Positions 28,781 through 38,853 of a DNA stretch of 64,000 nucleotides are shown in pieces. The notes under the pieces were generated by a model, which worked only from the letters and a program-made list of their open reading frames with translations, was not told the DNA's origin and did no database searches. The stretch covers positions 6,899 through 70,898 of the forward strand of contig CAVSLS010000059.1 in assembly GCA_963728845.1 (NCBI GenBank). Direction: 5' to 3'. Within the stretch, counting starts at the first letter, position 1, and each line of letters begins with the position of its first letter. Source of the DNA: Bog-473 sp963728845 (GTDB taxonomy: Bacteria; Actinomycetota; Acidimicrobiia; Acidimicrobiales; RAAP-2). Both the position numbers and the translations under genes were made by a program.

Positions 28781-29799
28781 GTGGCTTTGGACGTTCCGGC
28801 CTCTTCGTCGGACGCGGACCGGAGACTCGAGGAGGCCCCCGAGGACGAGGGTGGCGGACCGCTCGCCCATGGCCGCCGAAGCGGAGGGCCTGGACCTGCG
28901 CCAGCTCCAACGCGGTTCGCGTCACCGCGCATCGTCACCCCCACCATCAGCGTGCGCAAGCGGCTCCACGAGATCTGGCTCTCCCGTGAGCTGCTGATCT
29001 ATCTCGTCCGTACCGAGATAAAGGTCAAGTACAAGAACTCTGTCGCTCGGCATCGTGTGGTCGATGATCGCGCCGGCGATGACGCTGGCCATCTACTTCT
29101 TCGTGTTCAACATCGTCCTCGGCCAGAAGATGCCGAACTTCGTGATCTACCTCATGGCCGGGCTCCTCCTGTGGAACCTCTTCTCGCTGGGTGTCCTCAC
29201 CGGTACCGGGGTCGTGGTGAACAACGCCGGGATCGTCAAGAAGGTGTCGTTCCCCCGCGAGATCCTGGCACTGGCGGCCGTCGGCTCGGCCTGCGTCTTC
29301 TTCTTCTTCCAGTCCGTGGTCATGGTCGTCTTCATGGTCGTACTCAGGGCGCCACCGGACATGGCCTACTTCCCCCTCCTCGTCCTCGCCCTCATCGCGG
29401 CGGTGATCCTGGCCTCGGGCCTGGGCATCCTGTTGTCGTCGGTCAACGTCTACCTGCGCGACACGCAGCACCTGATCGAGGTGGTACTCACGGCCTGGTT
29501 CTGGGCCTGCCCTATCGTGTACCCCTACTGGACCATCGAGAAGAAGCTGGGGCCTCACTCGCTCACGTGGGTCTATTTCTTGAACCCCGTGACACCGCTC
29601 GTGCTGACGTTCCAGCGCTGCCTCTACGCCGCGCCCGTCCTACACCCTCAACGGCGTCACCACCCAGGTGCTCCCCACGCAGGGCTACCTCTGGTACACC
29701 GTCCTGGTCCTCGGCGTGCTGTTTCTCTCCGTCTGCCTCTTCCTCATCGCCCTCGCTGTCTTCGGCCGGCTCGAGGGCAACTTCGCCGAGGAGCTGTGA
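28781..29799 (+). CDS. ABC-2 type polysaccharide exporter permease, Wzm-like (two frame changes)
   Basis: Inner-membrane half of an O-antigen/teichoic-acid-type exporter, about 340 residues. A ~65-residue cytoplasmic leader ends in LLIYLVRTEIKVKYKNS, the amphipathic segment typical of Wzm. Six hydrophobic helices follow, including IVWSMIAPAMTLAIYFFVFN and VVLTAWFWACPIVYPYW. The protein ends AVFGRLEGNFAEEL. Frames change near 29045 and 29635. GTG 28781 follows clpP by 2 bp and wzt starts 5 bp after the stop. Confidence 0.88.
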
Positions 29800-29803
29800 G
29801 CGC

Positions 29804-31081
29804 GTGAGCGACTTCGCCGTCGACGTCCGCAACATCTCCAAGCGCTTCCGCCTGGCCCACGGCCAGTACAACTCCCTGAAGGAGCGGCTCATCCACGGAG
29901 GGAAGCGCCAGAACGTCGAGGACTTCTGGGCCCTCGACCAGGTGTCGCTCACCGTCCGTCAGGGTGAAACCGTCGGCATTCTGGGCCGCAACGGCTCGGG
30001 CAAGTCGACGCTGCTCAAGTGCATCTGCGGTGTGCTCCAGCCGACGAAGGGCGAGGTGGCGGTGCGGGGCAAGCTCGCCGGCCTGCTGGAGCTGGGCGCC
30101 GGCTTCCAGCAGGACCTCACCGGTCGGGAGAACATCTACCTGAACGGCTCGCTGCTGGGCATGTCCAAGCGGGAGGTCGACAAGGTCTTCGATGCCATCG
30201 TGGACTTCTCGGAGCTCGAGGAGTTCATCGACGGCGCCGTCAAGTTCTACTCGTCCGGCATGTACGTTCGGCTGGGCTTCGCGGTGGCCGTGAACATGGA
30301 CCCCGACATCCTGGTGGTCGACGAGGTACTGGCAGTGGGCGACGAGCGCTTCCAGCGCAAGTGCCTCGACCGGGTAAACCAGTTCCAGCGCGAGGGGCGC
30401 ACGATCCTGCTCGTCACGCACTCGGCCGACACCGTACGTACCATCTGTGACCGAGGTGTGGTGCTCAGCCACGGCCAGCTCGTGGCGGAGGGCGAGCCCG
30501 GCGAAGCGACGCGGATCTTCCGGGAGCGCCTGATGGCCGAGGGGGCCGGCATGTCGGTCATCGACCCTGCGATCGTCGCGGTGCCCGCCACGCCGTCGAG
30601 CACGGGGAGCGACGCCCTGCCCGACGCCGAGCGGCCCGTCCGAATCCGCTCCGTCCACCGCATCTTCTCAGGCGACAACACGGTGCCGTACATGCGCTCG
30701 GGCGACGACCTCACCATCCGGGTCGACTTCGAGACGCTCTATCCCGTCGACGACGTCGTGTTCTCGCTCGATATCCGTGACGCCGACGGCAACTCCCTCA
30801 TGCGCACCGACACCTCCATCATCGGGATGCCGATCGACGCCCCCCCGGGGACGAGCGTCATGCACTTCGGCATCACGCAGATGCCACTGCTCGACGGCTC
30901 CTTCTCCTTCGCCATCGGGATCCAGAGCCGGGGCGGCATCCTCTACGACTGGCGGGAGGAGGCGGGGACGTTCGAGGTGATGAACCCCGGCAAGACCACC
31001 GGGTTGCTCCGCATGGACGTGCACGCGGCGCTCATCTCGACCGAGAGCGTGGACGCCGCCGCGCTGGCGCAGCCCGGCTGA
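29804..31081 (+). CDS. ABC exporter ATPase, Wzt-like with C-terminal glycan-binding domain
   Basis: 425-residue ATPase that powers the Wzm-like permease. Walker A is GRNGSGKST at 61-69, the signature region is VKFYSSGMYVRLGFAVAV, and Walker B is PDILVVDEVLAVGD. From about residue 250 there is an extra beta-rich domain (VPYMRSGDDLTIRVDFETLY, GITQMPLLDGSFSFAIGI) like Wzt-C, which recognises the modified end of the exported glycan. That suggests chain-end modification, and a methyltransferase gene follows directly. Intact. Confidence 0.92.
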   Translation: MSDFAVDVRNISKRFRLAHGQYNSLKERLIHGGKRQNVEDFWALDQVSLTVRQGETVGILGRNGSGKSTLLKCICGVLQPTKGEVAVRGKLAGLLELGAGFQQDLTGRENIYLNGSLLGMSKREVDKVFDAIVDFSELEEFIDGAVKFYSSGMYVRLGFAVAVNMDPDILVVDEVLAVGDERFQRKCLDRVNQFQREGRTILLVTHSADTVRTICDRGVVLSHGQLVAEGEPGEATRIFRERLMAEGAGMSVIDPAIVAVPATPSSTGSDALPDAERPVRIRSVHRIFSGDNTVPYMRSGDDLTIRVDFETLYPVDDVVFSLDIRDADGNSLMRTDTSIIGMPIDAPPGTSVMHFGITQMPLLDGSFSFAIGIQSRGGILYDWREEAGTFEVMNPGKTTGLLRMDVHAALISTESVDAAALAQPG

Positions 31082-31095
31082 GCGGGACCCGCACG

Positions 31096-32109
31096 ATGAC
31101 CGACACCGAGGCCACGATGCCGGCTGATCCCCAGGCGTACCTCGACCAAGTCATGGCGGAGATCGCCGAGGAGGTCCGGGCCCGCCGCGCCTCGGGCGAG
31201 CTGCCGCCCAAGCTCGAGCGCGAGCTCGACGAGCTGTTCCTGGCCCACTCCCCGGTGGCCGGCCGCGGGGGCGACCTGGGCGAGGCCCTGCGGATGGTCG
31301 ACGCCGCCACCTTCATCGATCCCGTGGTGCCGATCGAGTCGGAGCGCGCCGCGGGTGCGGTCGTGAAGAAGGGGATGCGTTCCCTCCTGCTCTGGTACAT
31401 GGGATGGGTCACGCACCAGATGAGCCAGTCGGCCGCAGCGGTCAGCCGCGCCCTGCACATCGTCGACGGCCGGCTGCAGGAGCTCGAACGCCAGCTGGAG
31501 GTCCAGCACGTCCCGGAGGCGGGCGTGGTGGAGTTCCCGGCGTTGCACGGCCCGGACGCCTGGTGGGTCGAGCCCGCGGTAGCGGCGGTGGCCACGGCAC
31601 ACGGTCGCATCCTCCACGCGGCCTGCGGCGACGGGTGGTTGGTCCGCCGCATCGTGGCGGCCGGCGGCGACGCCTACGGCATCGATCCCCGCTCCCACGT
31701 CGTCGACAGGGCCGAACTGGGCCCACTGGACCTGCGTACTGAGCCGGTGGCCGAGCACCTGCGGGCGGCCGCCCCCGCCGGGCTGGCGGCCATCGTGCTG
31801 AGCGGCACCGTGGACGGGATGGCAGGCGGCGAGCGGGCCCAGCTCCTGGGCGCCATCGGCACCAGGCTGGCCCCGGGTGGGACGCTCGTGATCCACTCGG
31901 TGAGCCGGGCGGCCTGGGACGGCGCCGATGCGCCCGCGGGGGCAGATCTCGCGCCGGGGCGGCCGCTGCGCCCCGAGGCCTGGTGCCAGCTCCTGGAACA
32001 GGGTGGGTACGAGGCGACGACCGCGCGGCCCGGCCCAACCGGGAGCGACTTCCTCGTCATCGCGGTCCGGGCCAGCATCGTCACGCCGTACCCGCCTGCG
32101 GAGCGGTGA
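31096..32109 (+). CDS. Methyltransferase-like protein with N-terminal helical region (paralog 1)
   Basis: 337 residues. The first ~150 are helical and charged (ERELDELFLAHSPVAGRGGD; SRALHIVDGRLQELERQLEV). The second half is a reduced class I methyltransferase fold: GRILHAACGDGWLVRRIVAA in the SAM-binding position, AIVLSGTVDGMAGGERAQLL, then LAPGGTLVIHSVS. A close relative lies at 37852, also followed by a GT4 gene. Its place after wzt suggests methylation of the glycan end, by analogy with O-antigen chain-termination systems. The stop overlaps the next GTG. Confidence 0.78.
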   Translation: MTDTEATMPADPQAYLDQVMAEIAEEVRARRASGELPPKLERELDELFLAHSPVAGRGGDLGEALRMVDAATFIDPVVPIESERAAGAVVKKGMRSLLLWYMGWVTHQMSQSAAAVSRALHIVDGRLQELERQLEVQHVPEAGVVEFPALHGPDAWWVEPAVAAVATAHGRILHAACGDGWLVRRIVAAGGDAYGIDPRSHVVDRAELGPLDLRTEPVAEHLRAAAPAGLAAIVLSGTVDGMAGGERAQLLGAIGTRLAPGGTLVIHSVSRAAWDGADAPAGADLAPGRPLRPEAWCQLLEQGGYEATTARPGPTGSDFLVIAVRASIVTPYPPAER

Positions 32110-33213
32110 CCGTCGCCGCCGGGGGGCCGGTGGCCATCCACCAGTTCATCCCCACCCTGAACCCGCACGACGCAACGGGGACGCACACCCTCAAGCTGCG
32201 CGACGCCTTACGGGCCGCGGGCTGGCAGTCGGAGATCTTCGCCGAGGCGATCCACGACGACCTGGCCGAGCTGGCCTACAAGCACTGGATGTACCCCGAG
32301 CACGCAGCCAGGGGTGACGTGGCCATCTACCAGTTCACGACGTCCTCAGCCGTGGCCCCCTACCTGGCCGAGCACGGGATGCCCCTCATCCTCGACTACC
32401 ACAACTTCACCGGGCCCGAGTACTTCGACGGCTGGGAGCCCGTCAGCGTGCAACGGGCCGCCCGGGCGGCCGACGAGCTGGCGCTTGCTGGCGCCGCAGG
32501 CCGTCCTCGGCCTGGCCAAGAGCCGGTTCAGCGAGGAAGAGCTCCGGGGGGCGGGCTGCCGGCGCACGGCCGTCGTGCCGGTCCTGGCCGACTACCGACG
32601 CGTCACGGCCGCTCCAGATCCGCGGGTGGCCGCCGAGCTCGCCCGCCTGCGCGCCGACGGCGGCGCCGACATCCTCTTCGTGGGCCGGATCGTGTCCTCG
32701 AAGGCGCAGCACGAGCTCGTCAAGGCGCTGTGGGCCTACCGCCGCCTCTACGACCCGCGGGCACGCCTGCACCTCGTCGGGGGCACGTCGAGCTACGAGT
32801 ACAGCAAGGCGCTGCTCGGGTTCGTGCACGACCTCGGGCTGACGGGTGCGGTGCGCATCACCGGCGAGGTGTCGGATGCGTCGCTCGCCGCCCACTTCGC
32901 CGCCGCCGACGTCTACCTGTCGCTCTCGGCACACGAGGGGTTCGGAGTCCCGCTCGTCGAGGCGATGGTGGCCGGGGTGCCCGTCGTCACCCGCGGCGCG
33001 GGCGCCGTGGCGGACACGGTGGCCGATGCCGCCCTGCTCCTGGCGGCCGCCGACCCCACCTACGTGGCGGCCGCCCTGCACCGGGCCTGCACCGATGATC
33101 GTCTCCGCGCCGTGCTGATCGCCGCGGGGAGGCGCCGGGCGGCCGAGCTGTCGGGGGACACGGTGGCCGCGAGCCTCGTCGCCGCCATCGCCGCCGTCGT
33201 GGGACGACCGTGA
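32106..33213 (+). CDS. GT4 glycosyltransferase, paralog family member 1 (frame broken once)
   Basis: Retaining GT-B glycosyltransferase of about 368 residues. The N-terminus AIHQFIPTLNPHDATGTHTL and LKLRDALRAAGWQSEIFAEA defines a subfamily shared with genes at 38850, 39941 and 41148. The middle has PLILDYHNFTGPEYFDGWEP. The C-terminal half, after a change near 32490, has DILFVGRIVSSKAQHELVKA and SAHEGFGVPLVEAM, the E-x7-E type nucleotide-sugar site. GTG 32106 overlaps the previous stop (GTGA). The sugar is unknown. Confidence 0.85.
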
Positions 33214-34415
33214 GCAAGAGGGTGGCGTTCGTGACGCCGCGCTACGGGCCACAGATCATGGGTGGCGCCGAGACCGCGGTGCGCCAGCTGGCCGAGCATC
33301 TGTGCGCCCACACGGACTGGGAGGCCGAGGTCCACACGACCTGTGCGCTCGACGCCATCACATGGGACGACGTCCTCGACCCGGGGGCGACCGAAGTCAA
33401 CGGGGTCACCGTGCACCGGCATCCGTCGGCGCACGGCCGCTTGCCCGACTTCTACGGGCTGGACGGGACCGTCCGCCTGGCCCCCCGCCTGGCGACGCGG
33501 GAACAGGGGGAGCGGTGGGTCGACTACAACGGCCCCGTCTCCCCCCAGCTGGTCGACGCCGTGTGCGCGTCGGACGCCGATGCCGTCGCCTTCTCCCCGT
33601 ACCTCTACCACCCCACGGTGGCGACCATCGGCAAGGTCAGGGTGCCGGCGGTGTTCCACCCGGCGGCGCACGACGAGCCGGCGTTGTACCTCCCGGTGTT
33701 CCGTGGCAGCTTCGGCAGCGCGGACGCCTTCTGCTTCTACACGGCGTCCGAACGCGCCCTCGTCGAGCGGATGTACCCGGTGGCGGAGCGCCCCCAGATC
33801 GTGCTCGGTCTCGGTGTGGGCGACTCCGAGGGCGCCGGCCGGCGCGGCGGCGAGCTGTTGGGGCTGGGGGAGCGTCCCTACATCGTCAGCGTGGGCCGGG
33901 TCGACGAGCACAAGGGCTCCAAGATGCTTGCCTCGTACTTCGCCACCTACAAGGAGCGCCACCCCGGGCCGTTGGCCCTCGCCCTGGTCGGGCCCGTCTC
34001 GGTGGACCTCCCGCCGCATCCCGACATCGTCGTGACCGGCGCCGTCGACGAGCCCGACAAGTGGGACATCGTGCACGACGCCCTCGTCGCGGTCTCGCCT
34101 TCCGCGCTCGAGTCGTTCTCCCTCGTGGTGATCGAGGCCTGGGTCGAGCGGGTCCCCGTCCTGGTCAACGGCGCCTGTGGGCCGACCCGGGAGCATTGCG
34201 AACGCTCCGGTGGGGGTCTGTGGTTCACCTCGTACCCCGAGTTCGAGGCAGTGCTGAACCGGCTGGTGTCCGACGCCGAGCTGCGCGCCACCCTCGGCGG
34301 CTGCGGGCGCGAGTTCGTCGACCGGCATTTCCGCTGGCCCGTGCTCGTCGCGCGCTACGACGAGTTCCTCACATCCGTCGTGGTGAGGGGGCGGGGCACG
34401 CCGAGCCTGTTCTGA
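33210..34415 (+). CDS. GT4 glycosyltransferase (different subfamily)
   Basis: Intact 401-residue GT-B enzyme. It opens RVAFVTPRYGPQIMGGAETA, the GGAE acceptor-domain loop of GT4 enzymes, and continues VSVGRVDEHKGSKMLASYFA and SPSALESFSLVVIEAWVER, a variant of the E-x7-E site (ESFSLVVIE). It overlaps the previous gene by 4 bp (GTGA) and ends the clpP-to-GT operon, 12 bp before a convergent methyltransferase gene. Confidence 0.9.
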   Translation: MSKRVAFVTPRYGPQIMGGAETAVRQLAEHLCAHTDWEAEVHTTCALDAITWDDVLDPGATEVNGVTVHRHPSAHGRLPDFYGLDGTVRLAPRLATREQGERWVDYNGPVSPQLVDAVCASDADAVAFSPYLYHPTVATIGKVRVPAVFHPAAHDEPALYLPVFRGSFGSADAFCFYTASERALVERMYPVAERPQIVLGLGVGDSEGAGRRGGELLGLGERPYIVSVGRVDEHKGSKMLASYFATYKERHPGPLALALVGPVSVDLPPHPDIVVTGAVDEPDKWDIVHDALVAVSPSALESFSLVVIEAWVERVPVLVNGACGPTREHCERSGGGLWFTSYPEFEAVLNRLVSDAELRATLGGCGREFVDRHFRWPVLVARYDEFLTSVVVRGRGTPSLF

Positions 34416-34427
34416 GTGCCGAGGCGG

Positions 34428-35345
34428 TCAGGCCTCCGGGCGTCCCACCACCGTGTACATCTGCTGCTCGATGGGGTCGCTCCCGATGTCGTGCGCCAGG
34501 TGATGGTGCTGGGTGTGCATCGTCGTCTCGGTCCGCCCGAAGCCGAGCCGCGAGAGCATGGACACCACCGCACCGGGGTAGATCGACCACCAGTTGGTCA
34601 CGTGGGTCTCGGCCGAGGGCGAGAAGCGCATGACGTTGGCCTCGGGTGGGTGCTCGTCGTCCTGGAGCGGCTCGGTGACGATCATCGTCTCGGTCGTGCG
34701 CCGCGCCGCCTGTGACAGCGCGCCCCAGGGCTCGCGTAGGTGCAGGAGAATGGCCCCGACCAACGTGATGTCGAAAGTGCCGATGTCGGCGGGCAAGTCG
34801 TAGATGTTCCCCTGGACGAACGTCGCCGAGGATCCCAGGGTGCGGTGGAGGTACCACCACGCGTCGTGGTTCCGGTCGATGGTCTCCTGCATGACGCGCC
34901 GCCGCTCCTCGGGGTCCTCGCGGCCCCTGAAGGGCAGCACGTCGACGGAGACGTCGAAGCCCGCCTCGAAGGCGACCACCTTGGCCCCCATCTGCTCCAT
35001 GTAGAAGGTCAGGTAGCCGGTGGCGGGACCGAGCTCGAGCACCCGCTTGCCGGCGACGTTCACCCCGCCGAGGTAGGCGGCCTCATGGCCGCGTAGGTCC
35101 CAGGCTCCAGGGAGTACCCGGCCGTCGGGCAGCTCGATGGCGTGGTACCAGATCGAGGTCGCGAGGTCGGCGCTCTCGCGCCCTTTCGATTGCGCCGCCT
35201 GGAAGTCGGGGTCGAGCTGGCCCAGATAGTCCGGGGGCGGGTAGGCGGGCAGGAGGGGCCCTTGCCGCGCCGGACCGCCGGCCGCGCCCGGGTCGGGCCC
35301 GCCGGGGCCCGCCGGCCCTCGCAGGGGTTCACGTCGCCGCAACAT
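34428..35345 (-). CDS. Class I SAM methyltransferase
   Basis: 305-residue methyltransferase, intact. After a Pro/Gly-rich start it has IWYHAIELPDGRVLPGAWDL, then motif I in RVLELGPATGYLTFYMEQMG, acidic motif II around VVAFEAGFDVSV, and FDITLVGAILLHLREPWGAL. The WYHAIELPDG segment before motif I is typical of methyltransferases in sugar/glycan clusters. It converges with the GT4 gene and belongs by position to the surface-glycan locus. Acceptor unknown. Confidence 0.85.
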   Translation of the reverse strand: MLRRREPLRGPAGPGGPDPGAAGGPARQGPLLPAYPPPDYLGQLDPDFQAAQSKGRESADLATSIWYHAIELPDGRVLPGAWDLRGHEAAYLGGVNVAGKRVLELGPATGYLTFYMEQMGAKVVAFEAGFDVSVDVLPFRGREDPEERRRVMQETIDRNHDAWWYLHRTLGSSATFVQGNIYDLPADIGTFDITLVGAILLHLREPWGALSQAARRTTETMIVTEPLQDDEHPPEANVMRFSPSAETHVTNWWSIYPGAVVSMLSRLGFGRTETTMHTQHHHLAHDIGSDPIEQQMYTVVGRPEA

Positions 35346-35403
35346 GAGGGGCCACCTTAGACACCCGGGGCCAGGCGGTCCGACCCGGGACCACGACGGA
35401 GGC

Positions 35404-37764
35404 TCAGAACCCGTCCATCCCGACCATCGGCCGGTTCAGGGGTTGTCCACCCATGGAGCCGCGGAACGGCGCGTCGCCATAGGAGAAGATGCCGCCGTCG
35501 GACGCGACGAACCAGTAGCCCTGTCCGTCGTCGGTCGACTGCATCGCCACCACCGGCTGGTTGAGGTGGATGCCCCCCGTCGAGCCGTAGAAGGGCGCGC
35601 CGAACGAGAACACCCCGCCATCCGACCCGACCAGCCAGTACCCGCCGGTCACCGGGTCCGGCGTGATGCCCACGATCGGGCCGTTCAAATGCAGCGACCG
35701 CGTGTCGCCGGCGAAGTTGGCGTCGCCGTACGGGAACACGGTGCCCGTCGTGCTCACCTCCCAGTAGCCGAGGCCGTCGGGCGTGGCCGCCATCCCCACG
35801 ATGTCCTGGCCCGGGACGCCCGCGACGGAGCCGTAGAACCCGGCGTCGCCGTAGCTGAAGATGCCGCCGTCCGATGCGACGAGCCAGTAGCCCTTCCCGT
35901 CGGGCGTGGCCGCCATGCCGACGACGGGCGCGTTCAGGTGGAGCGACCCGGTCGAACCGTAGAACCCGGCATCGCCGTAGTCGAACACCCCGCCGTCCGC
36001 GGCGACCAGCCAGTATCCGCCCTGGCCGGGTACGGCCGCCATGCCGACCACCGGCTTGTTCAACGTGATGCTCCCCGTGCTGCCGCAGAAGTCCTGCCCG
36101 AAGGCGAAGATCCCACCGTCGGAGGCCACGCTCAGGTAGCCGTTCTGCGACGCCGGGGGCCGGTGGCACGGGCCGAGGGGGCTTCCGCCACCGACGAAGC
36201 CACTCAAGGCGGCGTCGTGGTGGAACTGCGGCCAGCCGCCCGCTTCGTCGGCCCGGCCGCCCACGGAGCCGTTGACTTCGAAGTGCTGCACGATGCCCTG
36301 CACGTCGCTCGAGCCGGTGAGGGCGAAGTACCCGGCCACCGTGATGCCGATCGAACCATCGGGGTCGTCCGTGACCAGCGGGGCGTTCTGGAACCCGAAG
36401 ACCTTCCCGGAGGGCACGCCGGCGCTGCCCGACCCGTCGTCGAAGTGGGCCACCACTGCGCCGGTCTGGCCGTCGAGGATCCAGATCCCCCCGACCGTGG
36501 GCACGATGACGTCCTGGTAGCCGCTTCCGGTGAGGTCGGCAGTGGTCACGGACCCGTAGACGGCGTGGCCCACGTCGGTGTGCCAGATCGGCGCGCCCGA
36601 GGCGGCGTTCAGTGCCCACACCGAGCCGTCGCTCCCGTGCACGGTGCCTTCGACGACGGCGAGCTGGCCGTTGTTCTGAATGTCGGCCAGCGCGGGGCTG
36701 CCGCCGGTTGCGCCGTCCAGCTTCGTGCTCCACACCTGGTTGCACTTGGTGTCGAAGACCTTGACCGTGTTCTCGTCGCTCCCACCGAAGAAGCTGCCCG
36801 TGCCGGTGGCGATCCCGTAGGCACCGCCGGGGAGGATGGGGCCGACCGCAGGGGAAGAGTCGACTTCCTCGTTCGTGTTGGCGCTGCAGATCACGCCGCC
36901 GTGGTCGTTGTAGATGCGCACGTGGCCACCGTTGGAGTAGTGCGTGCCGAAAGCGAAACCGTTGGACGACGCCCCACCGGAGACGAAATTGTCCGAGCCG
37001 GAGGCGTACAGATCACCCACGGCCGCGGTGGAGAACACACTGTCGGCGGAGAACTGCGGCCAACCCGTGGCCGGCGACCCGTTGGCGCTGTTCAGCGCGT
37101 AGGTCATCTGCCCCAGCGAGCCGCCCTCGACGAGCGATCCACCGTCAGCGATCGGGAGCGACGCCTGCACCCCGCCGTCGGGCGCCGGGTCGCTGGGCGG
37201 GTTGGTCACCACCTGGTTCCACAGTTGGGTCCCGTTCGGCGCGTACGCGTAGTACCCGCCGTCGACGGGCGACGCCGCGTTGCCGGCCCCGAAGTAGAGG
37301 TTGCCGTTGCCGTTCACCGATGCTGTCGAGTCGATGGGCGGGCTTCCGGGGACCTCTATGCCGTTGACACCGGTCGCGGGCGTCGCCCCGCCCGGGTCGC
37401 CGTCGGCGCAGCCCTGGCCCGAACCGATGGTGCTCCCGGTGCCGCTGCCCCAGCCCGAGACGACCGACCCGGTCTGCAGGTTGAGCCCGTACACGGAGCC
37501 CTGCCGGTCACCCACCTCCACGGCCCGGGTGCCACCGTCGTCGAACAGCACGGGCGAGGCTTCGGCGATGCCACACGGCGCGTCGTTGAGAATGGTGCCC
37601 GCCGTGGCGGTGTTCCACGTCTCGGTCAGCGTCACCGTGGGCGCGGCAGCGGCGTCGGGCACCGCGAGCGCGCAGGCCGCGAGGCCCGTTCCAGCCCGCG
37701 CAGACCACTGCCAGCGCGAGGCGCGTCAGAGTGCGCGCGTTTGTCACGTCGTGAGAGCTCCCAT
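35404..37764 (-). CDS. Exported PQQ-like propeller protein with six C-terminal GYW repeats (frame change in signal peptide)
   Basis: About 785 residues. A signal sequence is assembled from two frames (RTLTRLALAVVCAG, then LAACALAVPDAAAAP; change near 37685). Residues to ~500 form a PQQ/quinoprotein-like beta-propeller with repeats such as QGSVYGLNLQTGSVVSGW and DGSVWALNAASGAPIWHTDV. From ~36190 to the end are six ~41-residue repeats of the type GYWLVASDGGIFSYGDAGFY, followed by GS, LN-x-PVVGMAATPDG. It has no catalytic motif I recognise. It sits within the surface-glycan locus, so a cell-surface role is likely. Confidence 0.78.
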
Positions 37765-37851
37765 TCAGCACCCCAGAAGGTAGCCGCTCTCGACCGCGTC
37801 CGAATTGGCGCCTCTGACCCGTGAGGCGCATCGCCGGTAGCATCGACCGCC

Positions 37852-38853
37852 GTGCCTGCAGCCCTTCCCCCCGACAGCGACGCCCATCAGTCGAACGGCG
37901 GGGGTGAAGGGGACGCCCCCGGCGATGCGGTGGCAACGGACGAGGAGTGTGCGGCCGAGGCGCTCCGCGCCGCCTTCGCGCGGCTGGCGCCCCAGGGGAG
38001 CGACGCGTGGAACTTCCTGGCGGCCTTCACGCATCTCGGCGACCGCTACGGCCCCTACCACCCCGGTGCCTCGGCGCTGTCGGACGCGCTCGGGAGGCAA
38101 GACCGCGCCGGCGTGCGACAGCCGGGTCGTCGACGCGGGTTGCGCCGGGGCAGGGAACGACAGGCAGCAGAGGGAAGCCGAACGAGCTCGACGAGGCCAT
38201 GGGCCACGTGGTCGAGGCCTTCCGCTTCCTCTCCGCCCGCGTGGCAACGCTCGAGGCACGGCTGGCCGACGAGGACCGGCCGGTGGAGGGCGCCGCCTGG
38301 CTCGTCCCGGCGCGTGAAATGGGCCCGTGGGCCGGTCCGGTCGCGGCGCACCTGCTGGCGCGCAGCCCCGGGGGTGAACTCGTGCACGCGGATTGCGGCG
38401 AGGGCGACCTCTTGGATGTGCTCGCCGGCCGCGGCGCGGTCGGCGCACGGGGTGGAGCCCCGCGGTGCGATCGCCCTGCAAACCCTCGAGCGCGGGTGCT
38501 CGGTCACCATTGCCGAGGTGTCCGAGTACCTGGCCGGCCGGCTCGAGGGCTCGGTCGGGGGCATCGTCCTGAGCGGGGTCGTCGACCGTCTTCCCCTGCA
38601 CGCCCTGCTTCCTCTCCTCCGGGAGTGCCGACGGACCCTGGCGCGCAGCGCGCCGCTCGTCGTCGTCTCCGAACCCGAGGCAGACGCCGCGTCGTGGGAG
38701 GCACCGGCGCGCGACCTGACGCAGGGTCGCCCGCTGCACGAAGCGACGTGGGAGCTGTTGCTGGACCGCACCGGCTTCGTCGAGGTGGCACCGCTGCCCG
38801 CCGACACGGGGGCCGACGGCCGTTTCGCCGTGTCGGCTGCAACGCCCTCGTGA
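37852..38853 (+). CDS. Methyltransferase-like protein (paralog 2, several frame changes)
   Basis: Relative of the 31096 protein. The helical N-terminus is AEALRAAFARLAPQGSDAWN and, in another frame, MGHVVEAFRFLSARVATLEA. Then GGELVHADCGEGDLLDVLAG stands in the SAM site. The end returns to the first frame with GGIVLSGVVDRLPLHALLPL and SAPLVVVSEPEADAASWE. Frames change near 38095-38180 and 38452. Its stop overlaps the GTG of the GT4 gene at 38850, the same arrangement as paralog 1. GTG 37852 is preceded by a possible promoter with TAGCAT near 37832. Confidence 0.7.
   Translation: MPAALPPDSDAHQSNGGGEGDAPGDAVATDEECAAEALRAAFARLAPQGSDAWNFLAAFTHLGDRYGPYHPGASALSDALGRQDRAGVRQPGRRRGLRRGRERQAAEGSRTSSTRPWATWSRPSASSPPAWQRSRHGWPTRTGRWRAPPGSSRRVKWARGPVRSRRTCWRAAPGVNSCTRIAARATSWMCSPAAARSAHGVEPRGAIALQTLERGCSVTIAEVSEYLAGRLEGSVGGIVLSGVVDRLPLHALLPLLRECRRTLARSAPLVVVSEPEADAASWEAPARDLTQGRPLHEATWELLLDRTGFVEVAPLPADTGADGRFAVSAATPS

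Noticed and set aside
35404..36190. CRISPR-like or minisatellite DNA repeats.
   Set aside because: The periodicity of ~125 bp is in the protein; codons differ between copies and there are no unique spacers of constant length.
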